Below are positions 6,654 through 13,880 of a stretch of DNA of 13,880 bases, one piece after another. Made by a program: the position numbers and the translations under genes. Source of the DNA: an uncultured Collinsella sp. (GTDB lineage Bacteria; Actinomycetota; Coriobacteriia; Coriobacteriales; Coriobacteriaceae); assembly GCA_937937835.1 (NCBI GenBank), contig CALDBJ010000146.1, positions 1 through 13,880 of the forward strand. The letters run 5' to 3'. The notes under the pieces are model-generated. The model saw only the letters and a list, made by a program, of their open reading frames with translations, was not told the origin of the DNA and ran no database searches. Each line of letters starts with the position of its first letter. Within the stretch, counting starts at the first letter, position 1.

Positions 6654-7592
6654 ATGCTCGATCAGGCTTATTCTCGTCGTCAGTTCCTCGGCCTCGCTGG
6701 TGGTCTTGCCAGCATCGTCGGTCTCGGTCTCGTTGGTTGCGGCGGCGCAGGCGCTTCCGACGCCGCTGACAAGGGTAGCGCCGCTGCTGCCGAGTCCGTC
6801 TCCGGCGAGGTGACCTACGACGGTGCCTCTTCGTTCCAGGCTCTTGTCGAGGCCGCTGCCGAGAAGTTCATGGACGCCAACCCCGACGTCTCCGTTTCCG
6901 GCTCGGGTAACGGTTCGGGCAAGGGCCTGACCGCTGTCGCCGCCGGCACCGTTACCATCGGTAACTCCGACGTCTTCGCCGAGACCAAGCTCGAGGCCGA
7001 TCAGGTCAAGAACCTCGTCGACCACGAGGTCGCCGTCGTGGGCATGGGTCCCGTCGTCTCCAAGAACGTCAAGGTCGACGATCTGTCCCTCGAGCAGCTC
7101 AAGGGCATCTTCTCCGGCCAGATTACCAACTGGAAGGAGGTCGGCGGCGACGACGCCACCATCGTCGTCCTCAACCGCAAGGCCGGCTCCGGTACCCGCG
7201 CCACCTTCGAGGCCGCCGTCTTTGGCGACGAGACTGTCGACTTTAAGGGCGACGCCGAGCTCGACAAGTCCGGCGATGTCCAGACCCAGATGGCCAGCAC
7301 CGACAACGCCATCTCCTACCTCGATTTCTCGCACTTTGATGACTCCAAGTTCAACGCCGTCAAGGTCGAGGGCGTGGAGCCCAAGAGCAAGAACGTCACC
7401 GACGACTCCTTCAAGATTTGGGCTACCGAGCACATGTACTGCTCCAAGGACGCCGACGAGGCTACCAAGGCCTTCCTTGAGTTCATGCTTTCCGACGACG
7501 TCCAGGGCAAACTCGTCGAGGAACAGGGCTTTATCCCCGTCTCTGCCATGAAGGTCGTCAAGGACGCCAGCGGCAAGGTCTCTGCTAAATAA
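6654..7592 (+). CDS. pstS: Phosphate ABC transporter substrate-binding lipoprotein
   Basis: Extracytoplasmic phosphate receptor that delivers Pi to PstCA. The 312-residue precursor begins with SRRQFLG (7-13), which matches the twin-arginine export motif. A hydrophobic stretch and the lipobox LVGC follow, so Cys29 is the likely lipidated residue. After a Ser/Ala-rich linker (30-50) come typical phosphate-site segments: YDGASSF (55-61), SGSGNGSGKGL (82-92), IGNSD (102-106), FSGQITNW (153-160) and RKAGSGTRATFE (175-186). The start ATG 6654 has AAAGGA five bases upstream; a longer frame back to 6564 has no ribosome binding site. Codons end in C almost throughout (GAC, AAC, GTC, ATC), more than in neighbours, as expected for a highly expressed gene. 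It is the first gene of the pst operon. Confidence 0.95.
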   Translation: MLDQAYSRRQFLGLAGGLASIVGLGLVGCGGAGASDAADKGSAAAAESVSGEVTYDGASSFQALVEAAAEKFMDANPDVSVSGSGNGSGKGLTAVAAGTVTIGNSDVFAETKLEADQVKNLVDHEVAVVGMGPVVSKNVKVDDLSLEQLKGIFSGQITNWKEVGGDDATIVVLNRKAGSGTRATFEAAVFGDETVDFKGDAELDKSGDVQTQMASTDNAISYLDFSHFDDSKFNAVKVEGVEPKSKNVTDDSFKIWATEHMYCSKDADEATKAFLEFMLSDDVQGKLVEEQGFIPVSAMKVVKDASGKVSAK

Positions 7593-7617
7593 GTAATCGC
7601 CCCCGGAAAGGTTTGCA

Positions 7618-8526
7618 ATGGCAAAACAGCTGCCAAAGCGCGACCTTGAGAACGTGGGCCTGGGCGTCACGGGCGCGTGCGTAGCGCTCGTGACGCTTGT
7701 CGTTGCCGCGCTCATCTTTATGGTCGCCCAAAAGGGCCTCTCGGCTTTTTTCAAGGACGGCGTTTCGGTCGTCGAGTTTTTTACCGGCACCAAGTGGGAC
7801 CTGGCCAACACAGCCGAAAACGGCCTGCCCTATACCGGCGCCCTGCCCCTGATCGTCACCTCGTTTGCGGTCATGGTGCTCTCCACGCTTATCGCGCTGC
7901 CCATCGCTATCGGCTCTGCCATCTTTGCGGTCGAGATCCAGCCTAAGTTTGGTTCCAAGGTCTTTCAGCCGCTTATTGAGCTTTTGACTGGTATTCCCTC
8001 GGTCGTCTTTGGTCTGATCGGTTTTCACGTGGTCGTCGGCCTTATGAAGAGCGTTTTCCACGTGAGCACAGGCCTGGGTATCCTGCCCGGTGCCATTGTG
8101 CTGGCCGTCATGATCCTGCCGACGATGACCACGCTTTCGGTCGATGGCCTGCGCGCCGTGCCCGATAGCTACCGTCAGGGTTCGCTCGCGCTGGGTTACA
8201 CCCGCTGGCAGACCATCTGGCACGTGGTGCTCAAGTCCGCCATGCCGTCACTCATGACTGCGGTCATCCTCGGTATGACCCGCGCCTTTGGCGAGACACT
8301 CGCCGTGCGCATGGTGATCGGCGGCATCGAGGCCATGCCGACGTCGCTGCTGTCGCCGGCCTCGACCATCACCACCACGCTCACCACGTCCATGGCGGTC
8401 TATGCCGAGGGCTCGGCCCAGGACGATGTTCTGTGGGCGCTTGGCCTGCTGTTGATGGGCATGAGCCTCATCTTCATCCTGATCATCCACCTTATAGGCC
8501 GCAAGGGGGCGAAGGCTCGTGGCTAG
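7618..8526 (+). CDS. pstC: Phosphate ABC transporter permease PstC
   Basis: One of two membrane subunits forming the phosphate channel. The 302 residues contain about six hydrophobic helices (about 13-37, 75-105, 118-142, 152-174, 211-236 and 269-293). The cytoplasmic EAA loop that docks on PstB lies at about 185-210 (YRQGSLALGYTRW, then KSAMP). A periplasmic stretch (38-72) follows the first helix, as in other PstC. GGAAAGG (7605-7611) lies six bases before ATG 7618, and the pstS stop is 25 bases upstream. The 3' end overlaps the pstA start by eight bases. Confidence 0.95.
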   Translation: MAKQLPKRDLENVGLGVTGACVALVTLVVAALIFMVAQKGLSAFFKDGVSVVEFFTGTKWDLANTAENGLPYTGALPLIVTSFAVMVLSTLIALPIAIGSAIFAVEIQPKFGSKVFQPLIELLTGIPSVVFGLIGFHVVVGLMKSVFHVSTGLGILPGAIVLAVMILPTMTTLSVDGLRAVPDSYRQGSLALGYTRWQTIWHVVLKSAMPSLMTAVILGMTRAFGETLAVRMVIGGIEAMPTSLLSPASTITTTLTTSMAVYAEGSAQDDVLWALGLLLMGMSLIFILIIHLIGRKGAKARG

Positions 8527-9441
8527 CACGCGCATCCATATCGACGAGGCGAGGCTCGGGCGTGTCCAAAAGCAGGACCGCATTGCCACGGGCGCGCTGA
8601 CGGCAATCGCTGCCATCGTCATGCTCATCGTCATCTCCATGGTGGCCTATATCCTGTTCGAGGGGGTCTCGACGCTGTTCCAGCCGGGATTTCTCACGCA
8701 GCCCGCGCGCGCTAACGGTACTCAGGGCGGCGTGCTCTACCAGCTGTTCGACTCGTTCTACCTGCTGCTGATTACTCTGGTCATCTCGGTGCCCATCAGC
8801 CTGGGCGGAGCGGTCTTCCTGGTTGAGTACGCGCCGAACGGCCCTATCCGCGACATCGCCTCCACCGCCATCGAGACGCTGTCCTCGCTGCCTTCCATCG
8901 TCGTCGGCATGTTCGGCTTTCTGGTGTTCTCGGTGCAGCTGGGCTGGAAGTACTCCATCATCTCCGGCGCCGTCGCGCTCACCATGTTCAACATCCCCAT
9001 CCTGGTGCGCGTGATTCAGCAGGCGCTCGAGGACGTGCCGCAGGCCCAGCGCGATGCGTGTCTGGCTATGGGCCTCACCCGCTGGGAGGCCACGCTGCAC
9101 ATCCTAATCCCCGAGGCCATGCCCGCCATCGTGACCGGCATCGTGCTTTCGGCCGGCCGTGTGTTTGGCGAGGCCGCGGCACTGCTCTTTACCTCGGGCA
9201 TGAGCTCGCCGGTGCGTCTGAACTTCTTGAGCTTTAACCTGTCGAGCCCCACGTGCGCCTGGAACGTGTTCCGCCCCGGTGAGTCGCTCGCCGTGCACAT
9301 CTACAAGATCTATGGCGAGGGCAGCCCCGAGGCCCAGCAGATCGTCTGGGGCACCGCGGCGCTGCTGATGATTTGCGTGCTGCTGTTTAACGTAATCGCC
9401 CGTATCGTGGGCAAGCAACTGGCAAGGAAGATGACGGCTGA

Positions 9442-9445
<4 letters not shown>
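8519..9445 (+). CDS. pstA: Phosphate ABC transporter permease PstA
   Basis: Second membrane subunit of the phosphate transporter, 308 residues. Helices are visible at about 24-48, 76-103, 118-140, 145-165, 202-226 and 275-298. The EAA loop is at 177-202 (QRDACLAMGLTRW, then PEAMP). The characteristic GRVFGEAAALLFT follows at 213-225. Translation probably starts at GTG 8519, which overlaps the last eight bases of pstC, with an AAGGGGG run upstream (8503-8509). The overlap points to translational coupling and equal production of the two permeases. The stop codon overlaps the pstB ATG. Confidence 0.94.
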
Positions 9446-10314
<869 letters not shown>

Positions 10315-10369
10315 TCCGGGACATGCTTGAGGCCCGCGGCGGCCACGGTTGCCACGGGACTGATTGGAG

Positions 10370-10406
10370 AGGCGGGTCATCTCTTGTGGGAGATGGCCCG
10401 CCTTTT
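10370..10406 (+). terminator. Terminator of the pst operon
   Basis: Fourteen-base arms at 10370-10383 and 10390-10403 pair with one G-U, closing a six-base loop (TTGTGG), and TTTT follows at 10403-10406. It lies 56 bases after the pstB stop. Confidence 0.85.
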
Positions 10407-10423
10407 GCTCTGCGACCGAAACG

Positions 10424-10458
10424 ACCACCACAAAGGGGACAGGCGCCTTCGTGGTGGT
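10424..10458. repeat. Palindromic hairpin, possible dispersed repeat
   Basis: ACCACCAC (10424-10431) pairs with GTGGTGGT (10451-10458). After one mismatch, AAGG (10433-10436) pairs with CCTT (10446-10449), closing a nine-base loop. There is no T run and a strong terminator already precedes it, so termination is not its obvious role. The GGGGACAGGCGCC stretch in its centre resembles a motif I associate with palindromic repeats in other bacterial genomes; this is unverified. Confidence 0.45.
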
Positions 10459-10474
10459 TTGGGGTGGGGCTCGC

Positions 10475-10483
10475 TGCTATCAT
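10475..10483 (+). promoter_or_regulatory. Extended -10 promoter of the ABC-F gene
   Basis: TGCTATCAT contains an extended -10 (TGn) before TATCAT (10478-10483), 35 bases upstream of the ABC-F start and downstream of the pst terminator. No good -35 is seen, as is common with extended -10 promoters. Confidence 0.45.
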
Positions 10484-10518
10484 GGACAACGTTGAATTTC
10501 TACGAAGGAGCAGGGCAT

Positions 10519-12378
10519 ATGGCGATTCTTTTGGGATGCGATTCCGTCAGCCTAGAGTTTCCCACCAAGCATATTTTCGATAGCGTGACGCTCGGCGTGG
10601 GCGAGGGCGACCGCATTGGTATTGTCGGCAAAAACGGCGACGGCAAGTCGACGCTGCTGAGCGTGCTCGCCGGCACGCTGGAGCCCGACGACGGCCGCGT
10701 GACGCACCGTCGCGGCACCACGATTGGTCTGCTCGGCCAAAAGGACCAGCTTGTCGACACCGATACCGTGCATCATGCCGTTGTGGGCGACACGCCTGAG
10801 TACGAGTGGGCGTCGAGCCCCCGCACGCGCCAGATTCTCGCCGGTCTTATTAGCGATGTGCCCTGGGAGGGCACGGTTGGCGAGCTTTCGGGCGGCCAGC
10901 GCCGTCGCGTGGACCTCGCGCGCCTGCTGATTGGTGACTACGACGTGCTCATGCTCGATGAGCCCACCAACCACCTGGACATGCGCACCATCAACTGGCT
11001 CGCGCGTCATTTAAAGGCCCGCTGGCAGCGCGGTCAGGGCGCCATGCTCGTGGTCACGCACGACCGCTGGTTCTTGGACGAGGTCTGCACCAGCATGTGG
11101 GAGGTCCACGACGGCCAGGTCGATCCCTTCGAGGGCGGTTACTCCGCATACATCCTGCAGCGCGTGGAGCGCGACCGCATGGCCGCCGTTACCGAGGAGC
11201 GCCGTCGCAACATGGCGCGCAAGGAGCTCGCGTGGCTGAGCCGCGGCGCCCAGGCTCGTTCCACCAAGCCCAAGTTTCGCGTGGATGCCGCTCGCGAGCT
11301 CATCGCCGACGTACCGCCCGTGCGCGACGAGCTGGAGCTCAAGCGTCTGGCGGTGAGCCGCCTGGGCAAGCAGGTTATCGACGTGGTCGACGTGGATGCC
11401 GGCTATGCCGATACCGACGGCGCGCCCAAGCAGGTGCTCACCGATGTGACCTGGCTCATTGGTGCGGGCGACCGCTATGGTCTTTTGGGCGAGAACGGCG
11501 CCGGTAAGTCGACCTTGCTCGACGTGATCCAGGGCAAGATTGAACCCACGCGCGGCCGTGTAAAGATCGGCCAGACAGTGCGCTTTGGTGTGCTGTCGCA
11601 GCAGCTCGAGGAGCTCGAGCCCTACATGGGCGACACGATTCGCGAGGTGCTCAGCAACTATAAGAAGTATTACGTCATCGACGGCAAGGAGACTTCGCCC
11701 GAGAAGCTCTGCGAGCGTCTGGGCTTTACGACGCAGCAGCTCTGGAGTCGCATCGGCGATCTTTCGGGCGGCCAGCGCCGTCGCCTGTCGCTGCTGCTGA
11801 CAATCCTGGACGAGCCCAACGTGCTCATCCTGGACGAGCCCGGCAACGATCTGGATACCGACATGCTGGCGATTGTCGAGGATCTGCTCGACGGCTGGCC
11901 CGGCACGCTGATTCTGGTGACGCACGACCGTTTTTTGATGGAGCGCGTGACCGACCAGCAGTGGGCGCTGCTCGACGGCCACCTGACGCATATGCCCGGC
12001 GGTGTGGACCAGTACCTGCGCCTGTGCAACGCTACCGCCGAGGGCGAGCCCGTGGGCGCGCCGAGCGCCAAGACCGGCACGTTTGACATCGGTGCCGCGG
12101 CAGCTGCGACCGAAAAGCCCAAGTCGAGCGGTCAGCCCAACGGCCTGTCCAACGCCGAGCGCCAGAAGCTTCGCCGTGAGGTGAGCTCGCTCGAGCGCAA
12201 GATGGAGACGCAGCGCACCCGCGTTGAGGAGGCCGAGGCCGCGATGGCCCAGGTCGATCCCACCAACTACACGGCGCTCGGCGAGCAGCAGGCAAAGATC
12301 GACGAGGCTCACGCCGCCATGGACGAGCTGGAGATGGCGTGGCTCGAGGCGAGTGAGAAGCTCGAGGGCGAGGAGTAG
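10519..12378 (+). CDS. ABC-F family ATPase (Uup-like, ribosome-associated)
   Basis: A soluble protein with two ATPase domains and no membrane segment. ABC-F proteins act on the ribosome, relieving stalls or displacing antibiotics. In 619 residues: domain 1 has Walker A GKNGDGKST (37-45), LSGGQRRR (123-130), Walker B LMLDEPTNHLD (144-154) and H-loop His181; an interdomain arm with LAWLSRGAQARSTKPKFR spans about 215-275; domain 2 has GENGAGKST (324-332), LSGGQRRR (415-422), LILDEPGNDLD (436-446) and His469. A low-complexity linker (505-545) leads to a C-terminal charged coiled coil (about 546-617), as in Uup. The second Walker B has Gly where domain 1 has Thr. ATG 10519 has AAGGAG (10505-10510) eight bases upstream. 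A housekeeping ABC-F is more likely than a resistance factor. The Cof-type HAD gene follows after six bases. Confidence 0.93.
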   Translation: MAILLGCDSVSLEFPTKHIFDSVTLGVGEGDRIGIVGKNGDGKSTLLSVLAGTLEPDDGRVTHRRGTTIGLLGQKDQLVDTDTVHHAVVGDTPEYEWASSPRTRQILAGLISDVPWEGTVGELSGGQRRRVDLARLLIGDYDVLMLDEPTNHLDMRTINWLARHLKARWQRGQGAMLVVTHDRWFLDEVCTSMWEVHDGQVDPFEGGYSAYILQRVERDRMAAVTEERRRNMARKELAWLSRGAQARSTKPKFRVDAARELIADVPPVRDELELKRLAVSRLGKQVIDVVDVDAGYADTDGAPKQVLTDVTWLIGAGDRYGLLGENGAGKSTLLDVIQGKIEPTRGRVKIGQTVRFGVLSQQLEELEPYMGDTIREVLSNYKKYYVIDGKETSPEKLCERLGFTTQQLWSRIGDLSGGQRRRLSLLLTILDEPNVLILDEPGNDLDTDMLAIVEDLLDGWPGTLILVTHDRFLMERVTDQQWALLDGHLTHMPGGVDQYLRLCNATAEGEPVGAPSAKTGTFDIGAAAAATEKPKSSGQPNGLSNAERQKLRREVSSLERKMETQRTRVEEAEAAMAQVDPTNYTALGEQQAKIDEAHAAMDELEMAWLEASEKLEGEE

Positions 12379-12384
12379 GCGAGA

Positions 12385-13155
12385 ATGATCAAAGCCGCGT
12401 TTTTCGATATCGACGGCACGCTGCTGAGTTTTAAGACCCACCGGATTCCGGCGTCGGCGCAGCAGGTGCTCGACAGCTTTCACGAGCAGGGGATTGCGTG
12501 CGTGATCGCCACGGGCCGTCCGACCTACCAGATGCCGGACTGGCTGTTCGACCTGGGCTGGGATGCGTACATTACGCTCTCGGGCCAGCACTGCTTTGAT
12601 GCCGAGGGTGTTTACCGCAGCTGCCCGATCGATCCGAACGACGTCGCGGTGATTGTGGACCAGGTGGCGCAGGGGCGCTACGACTCGCTGTGCATGCAGG
12701 GCGAGAACTCGTTTGTGAACCGTCTGTCCGAGCGCGTGGTGACGGCTGGCAACAACGCGGGAATCGTCTACCACGAGGAGCCGTTTGAGCACGCCTTTGA
12801 CGCGCCGGTCTACCAGTTCTGCGCCTTTGTGGACCCGACCGACGAACATATCGTGACCGACGCCGTGTCGCATTCGCTCACCACGCGCTGGTGCGACCTG
12901 TTCTGCGACATTATTCCCGCTAACGGCGGCAAGGACCTGGGCGTGGCGGCGACGTTGGAGCGCTTGGGCATCGACGCGAGCGAGGCGATTGCCTTTGGCG
13001 ACGGCGAGAACGACCTGTCGATGTTTGCCGCCGTGGGCACGAGCGTGGCCATGGGCAACTCGCAGGAGACCGTGAAAGCCGCAGCGACCCATGTGACGAC
13101 CGCCGTGGACGACGACGGAATTTACAACGCCGCCAAGCACTTTGGCCTGCTATAG
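12385..13155 (+). CDS. Cof-type HAD-IIB sugar/nucleotide phosphatase
   Basis: A 256-residue cytoplasmic phosphatase of the Cof/YidA group, which acts on sugar phosphates, nucleotides or flavin phosphate. Motif I is DIDGTLL (8-14; Asp8 and Asp10), motif II is ATGR (42-45), motif III is Lys183 in NGGKDLGV, and motif IV is GDGENDLSMF (205-214; Asp206, Asp210). The type IIB cap lies between motifs II and III (about 80-180). It begins six bases after the ABC-F stop, and its ribosome binding site (GAGGAG) lies within the end of the ABC-F gene, so the two are almost certainly co-transcribed. Nothing suggests a shared function. The substrate is not predictable. Confidence 0.93.
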   Translation: MIKAAFFDIDGTLLSFKTHRIPASAQQVLDSFHEQGIACVIATGRPTYQMPDWLFDLGWDAYITLSGQHCFDAEGVYRSCPIDPNDVAVIVDQVAQGRYDSLCMQGENSFVNRLSERVVTAGNNAGIVYHEEPFEHAFDAPVYQFCAFVDPTDEHIVTDAVSHSLTTRWCDLFCDIIPANGGKDLGVAATLERLGIDASEAIAFGDGENDLSMFAAVGTSVAMGNSQETVKAAATHVTTAVDDDGIYNAAKHFGLL

Positions 13156-13170
13156 CTGCGACTCGGCACT

Positions 13171-13207
13171 TGGGGACGCTCCTTGCGGGGCGTCCCCATT
13201 TTGTTTT
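13171..13207 (+). terminator. Terminator of the ABC-F/HAD operon
   Basis: Twelve-base arms at 13171-13182 and 13187-13198 pair with one G-U around a TTGC loop, followed by TTTTGTTTT (13199-13207). It is a textbook intrinsic terminator, 15 bases after the HAD stop. Confidence 0.93.
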
Positions 13208-13231
13208 CGTCCCGCACGTTTTGTGAAACAC

Positions 13232-13310
13232 GGCTAACTTTTAGGCAAAGTAGTAAGACATGGGCAACTTTTGCGGTAAAGTAAGCCAAGGAAAGTATCC
13301 AAAGGCTAAC
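13232..13310. promoter_or_regulatory. Candidate operators of the DtxR/MntR-type regulator
   Basis: Two boxes with inverted ACTTT/AAAGT halves lie at 13236-13252 (AACTTTTAGGCAAAGTA) and 13266-13283 (AACTTTTGCGGTAAAGTA), 30 bases apart, about three helical turns. GGCTAAC, also part of DtxR-type operators, precedes the first box (13232-13238), recurs at 13304-13310, and has a one-base variant GGGCAAC at 13262-13268. They lie just upstream of the regulator gene, so metal-dependent autoregulation is likely. No clear core promoter could be placed. Confidence 0.5.
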
Positions 13311-13335
13311 TAGCAATTATCGCGAAAGGCGGCCC

Positions 13336-13725
13336 ATGGCCCTACGTGAATCCGGAGAAGACTATCTCGAATCGATCTACGTTCTGTCGGAACGTCAGGG
13401 CATCGTGCGCTCGATCGACGTTGCGGAGTACCTCGGCGTAACCAAGGCGAGCGTTTCCAAGGCCATGGCGACGCTGGAAAGCAACGGCTATGTCGAAATG
13501 GGCAAGCGCGACGTTCATCTGACGGAGCGTGGTCTGGAGGTCGCTCGCCAAATGTGGGAGCGTCACTGCTTTTTCGTGGGGCTGCTAGAGGATGCGGGTG
13601 TTTCGGCTGAGGTCGCGTCGCAAGAGGGCTGCCACATGGAGCATTGCCTGAGCGAGGAAAGCTTCGAGAAGCTGAGGGCGATGTTGGGCCGGGAAGATGT
13701 AGCGGGTCCAACAACAGAAGCCTAA
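13336..13725 (+). CDS. DtxR/MntR-family metal-dependent transcriptional repressor
   Basis: A 129-residue regulator expected to sense Mn2+ or Fe2+ and repress metal uptake genes. The N-terminal winged helix (about 1-65) includes GEDYLESIYVLSE (7-19), VAEYLGVTKASVSKAM (29-44) and the wing VHLTERG (60-66). The dimerisation helices follow, and there is no SH3-like third domain, so the length matches MntR rather than DtxR/IdeR. Compared with B. subtilis MntR (Asp8, Glu11, His77, Glu99, Glu102, His103), this protein has Asp9, Glu12, His77, Cys99, Glu102 and His103. Cys replaces Glu99, as in the CxxEH motif of DtxR/IdeR, so the metal cannot be assigned from sequence. AAAGG (13325-13329) lies six bases before ATG 13336. 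The gene is preceded by palindromic candidate operators. Confidence 0.93.
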   Translation: MALRESGEDYLESIYVLSERQGIVRSIDVAEYLGVTKASVSKAMATLESNGYVEMGKRDVHLTERGLEVARQMWERHCFFVGLLEDAGVSAEVASQEGCHMEHCLSEESFEKLRAMLGREDVAGPTTEA

Positions 13726-13880
13726 CTGTCCCACGGTAGCGCAGAGTTCACGCAAAGCGCGAACCAGCGACTGGGACCAGCGGCCCTTTCGGCCAAGTCC
13801 ATTTCAGCAAAGGAACCCCGCTAGCAAGCGATGCCCAAGAACCGCCAGCAACGTTACTGCAGGCCGGGACCGGGCTTGGT
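13726..13880. other. Non-coding stretch with several possible hairpins at the window edge
   Basis: I can support no gene in these 155 bases. GTCCCA (13728-13733) can pair with TGGGAC (13772-13777), enclosing a GTTCACGC/GCGCGAAC hairpin (13746-13753 and 13757-13764). GGCC (13782-13785) pairs with GGCC (13791-13794). GGAC (13774-13777) could instead pair with GTCC (13797-13800), so alternative folds exist. The inner hairpin is better paired if transcribed from the minus strand (G-U instead of A-C). A short frame from ATG 13831 runs off the window but has no well-placed ribosome binding site. It may be the leader of a downstream gene or a small RNA. Confidence 0.35.

Noticed and set aside
6576..7811. 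A 411-codon open frame on the minus strand opposite pstS
   Set aside because: Gly/Asp/Leu/Val-rich with no domain, opposite a clear pstS with strong codon bias; it is a shadow of C-ending codons.
10327..10518. N-terminal extension of the ABC-F protein from TTG 10327
   Set aside because: It would run through the pst terminator and the second hairpin. ATG 10519 has a proper ribosome binding site, and the protein then starts like its relatives.
11011..13140. A 709-codon open frame on the minus strand
   Set aside because: It lies antisense to the ABC-F and HAD genes, which have complete motifs and ribosome binding sites. Its His/Arg/Ala/Val-rich composition is that of a mirror frame of G+C-rich coding DNA.
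13831..13880. Start of a plus-strand gene at ATG 13831 (MPKNRQQRYC...)
   Set aside because: Only 16 residues are inside the window, and the nearest AAAGGA is 16 bases upstream, too far to support the start.
13748..13880. Minus-strand frame open from the right edge to a stop at 13748-13750
   Set aside because: The peptide is Pro/Gly/Trp-rich with no motif I know, other frames are also partly open, and the region is hairpin-rich; the evidence is insufficient to call a gene.

Overview
The window comes from a high-GC, Gram-positive-like chromosome. Shine-Dalgarno sites are strong and purine-rich, intergenic spaces are short, and the LOG-type protein and the ABC-F protein have an actinobacterial character. 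Overall it looks like a Coriobacteriia genome such as Collinsella. That assignment is inferred from gene content and style, not from a marker gene. Most of the window is housekeeping core, with one small accessory insert (a toxin-antitoxin pair) and several palindromic intergenic elements.

Layout. Bases 1-104 hold the last codons of a plus-strand gene ending in a four-cysteine zinc ribbon, closed by a terminator that overlaps its stop codon. tgt (261-1400) follows, then a hairpin-rich 213-base gap that ends in a terminator-like stem directly before the ribosome binding site of a LOG-family nucleotide phosphoribohydrolase (1614-2372). A 36-base perfect palindrome next to a -10 box leads into a DinJ/YafQ-type toxin-antitoxin operon (2486-3096). 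A 67-base imperfect inverted repeat (element A) separates it from a convergent degV-family gene (3190-4050, minus strand). A divergent promoter region leads to a HAD phosphatase (4207-4869) and an M20 Sapep/PepV-type dipeptidase (4924-6360), which probably form one operon. That operon ends at element B, a second 67-base inverted repeat of the same family.

The high-affinity phosphate uptake operon pstS-pstC-pstA-pstB (6654-10314) is complete for transport, with overlapping translational coupling. It has no phoU and no two-component regulator beside it. PstS carries a twin-arginine motif together with a lipobox. The operon ends at a strong terminator. It is followed by a second hairpin, an extended -10 promoter, and a two-gene unit: an ABC-F ATPase (10519-12378) and a Cof-type HAD-IIB phosphatase (12385-13155). 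A very clear terminator follows. The last gene (13336-13725) is a short DtxR/MntR-family metal-dependent repressor. Its upstream region holds two inverted-repeat boxes 30 bases apart, probable sites of metal-responsive autoregulation. Bases 13726-13880 contain no gene I can support but do have several possible hairpins.

The most interesting unexplained signal is the pair of 67-base palindromic elements A and B. Their outer arms are conserved and their inner arm segments differ in a compensatory way, which suggests selection on a folded form. Other points worth a second look are the leader of the LOG gene, the hybrid metal site of the repressor, and the structured right end of the window.
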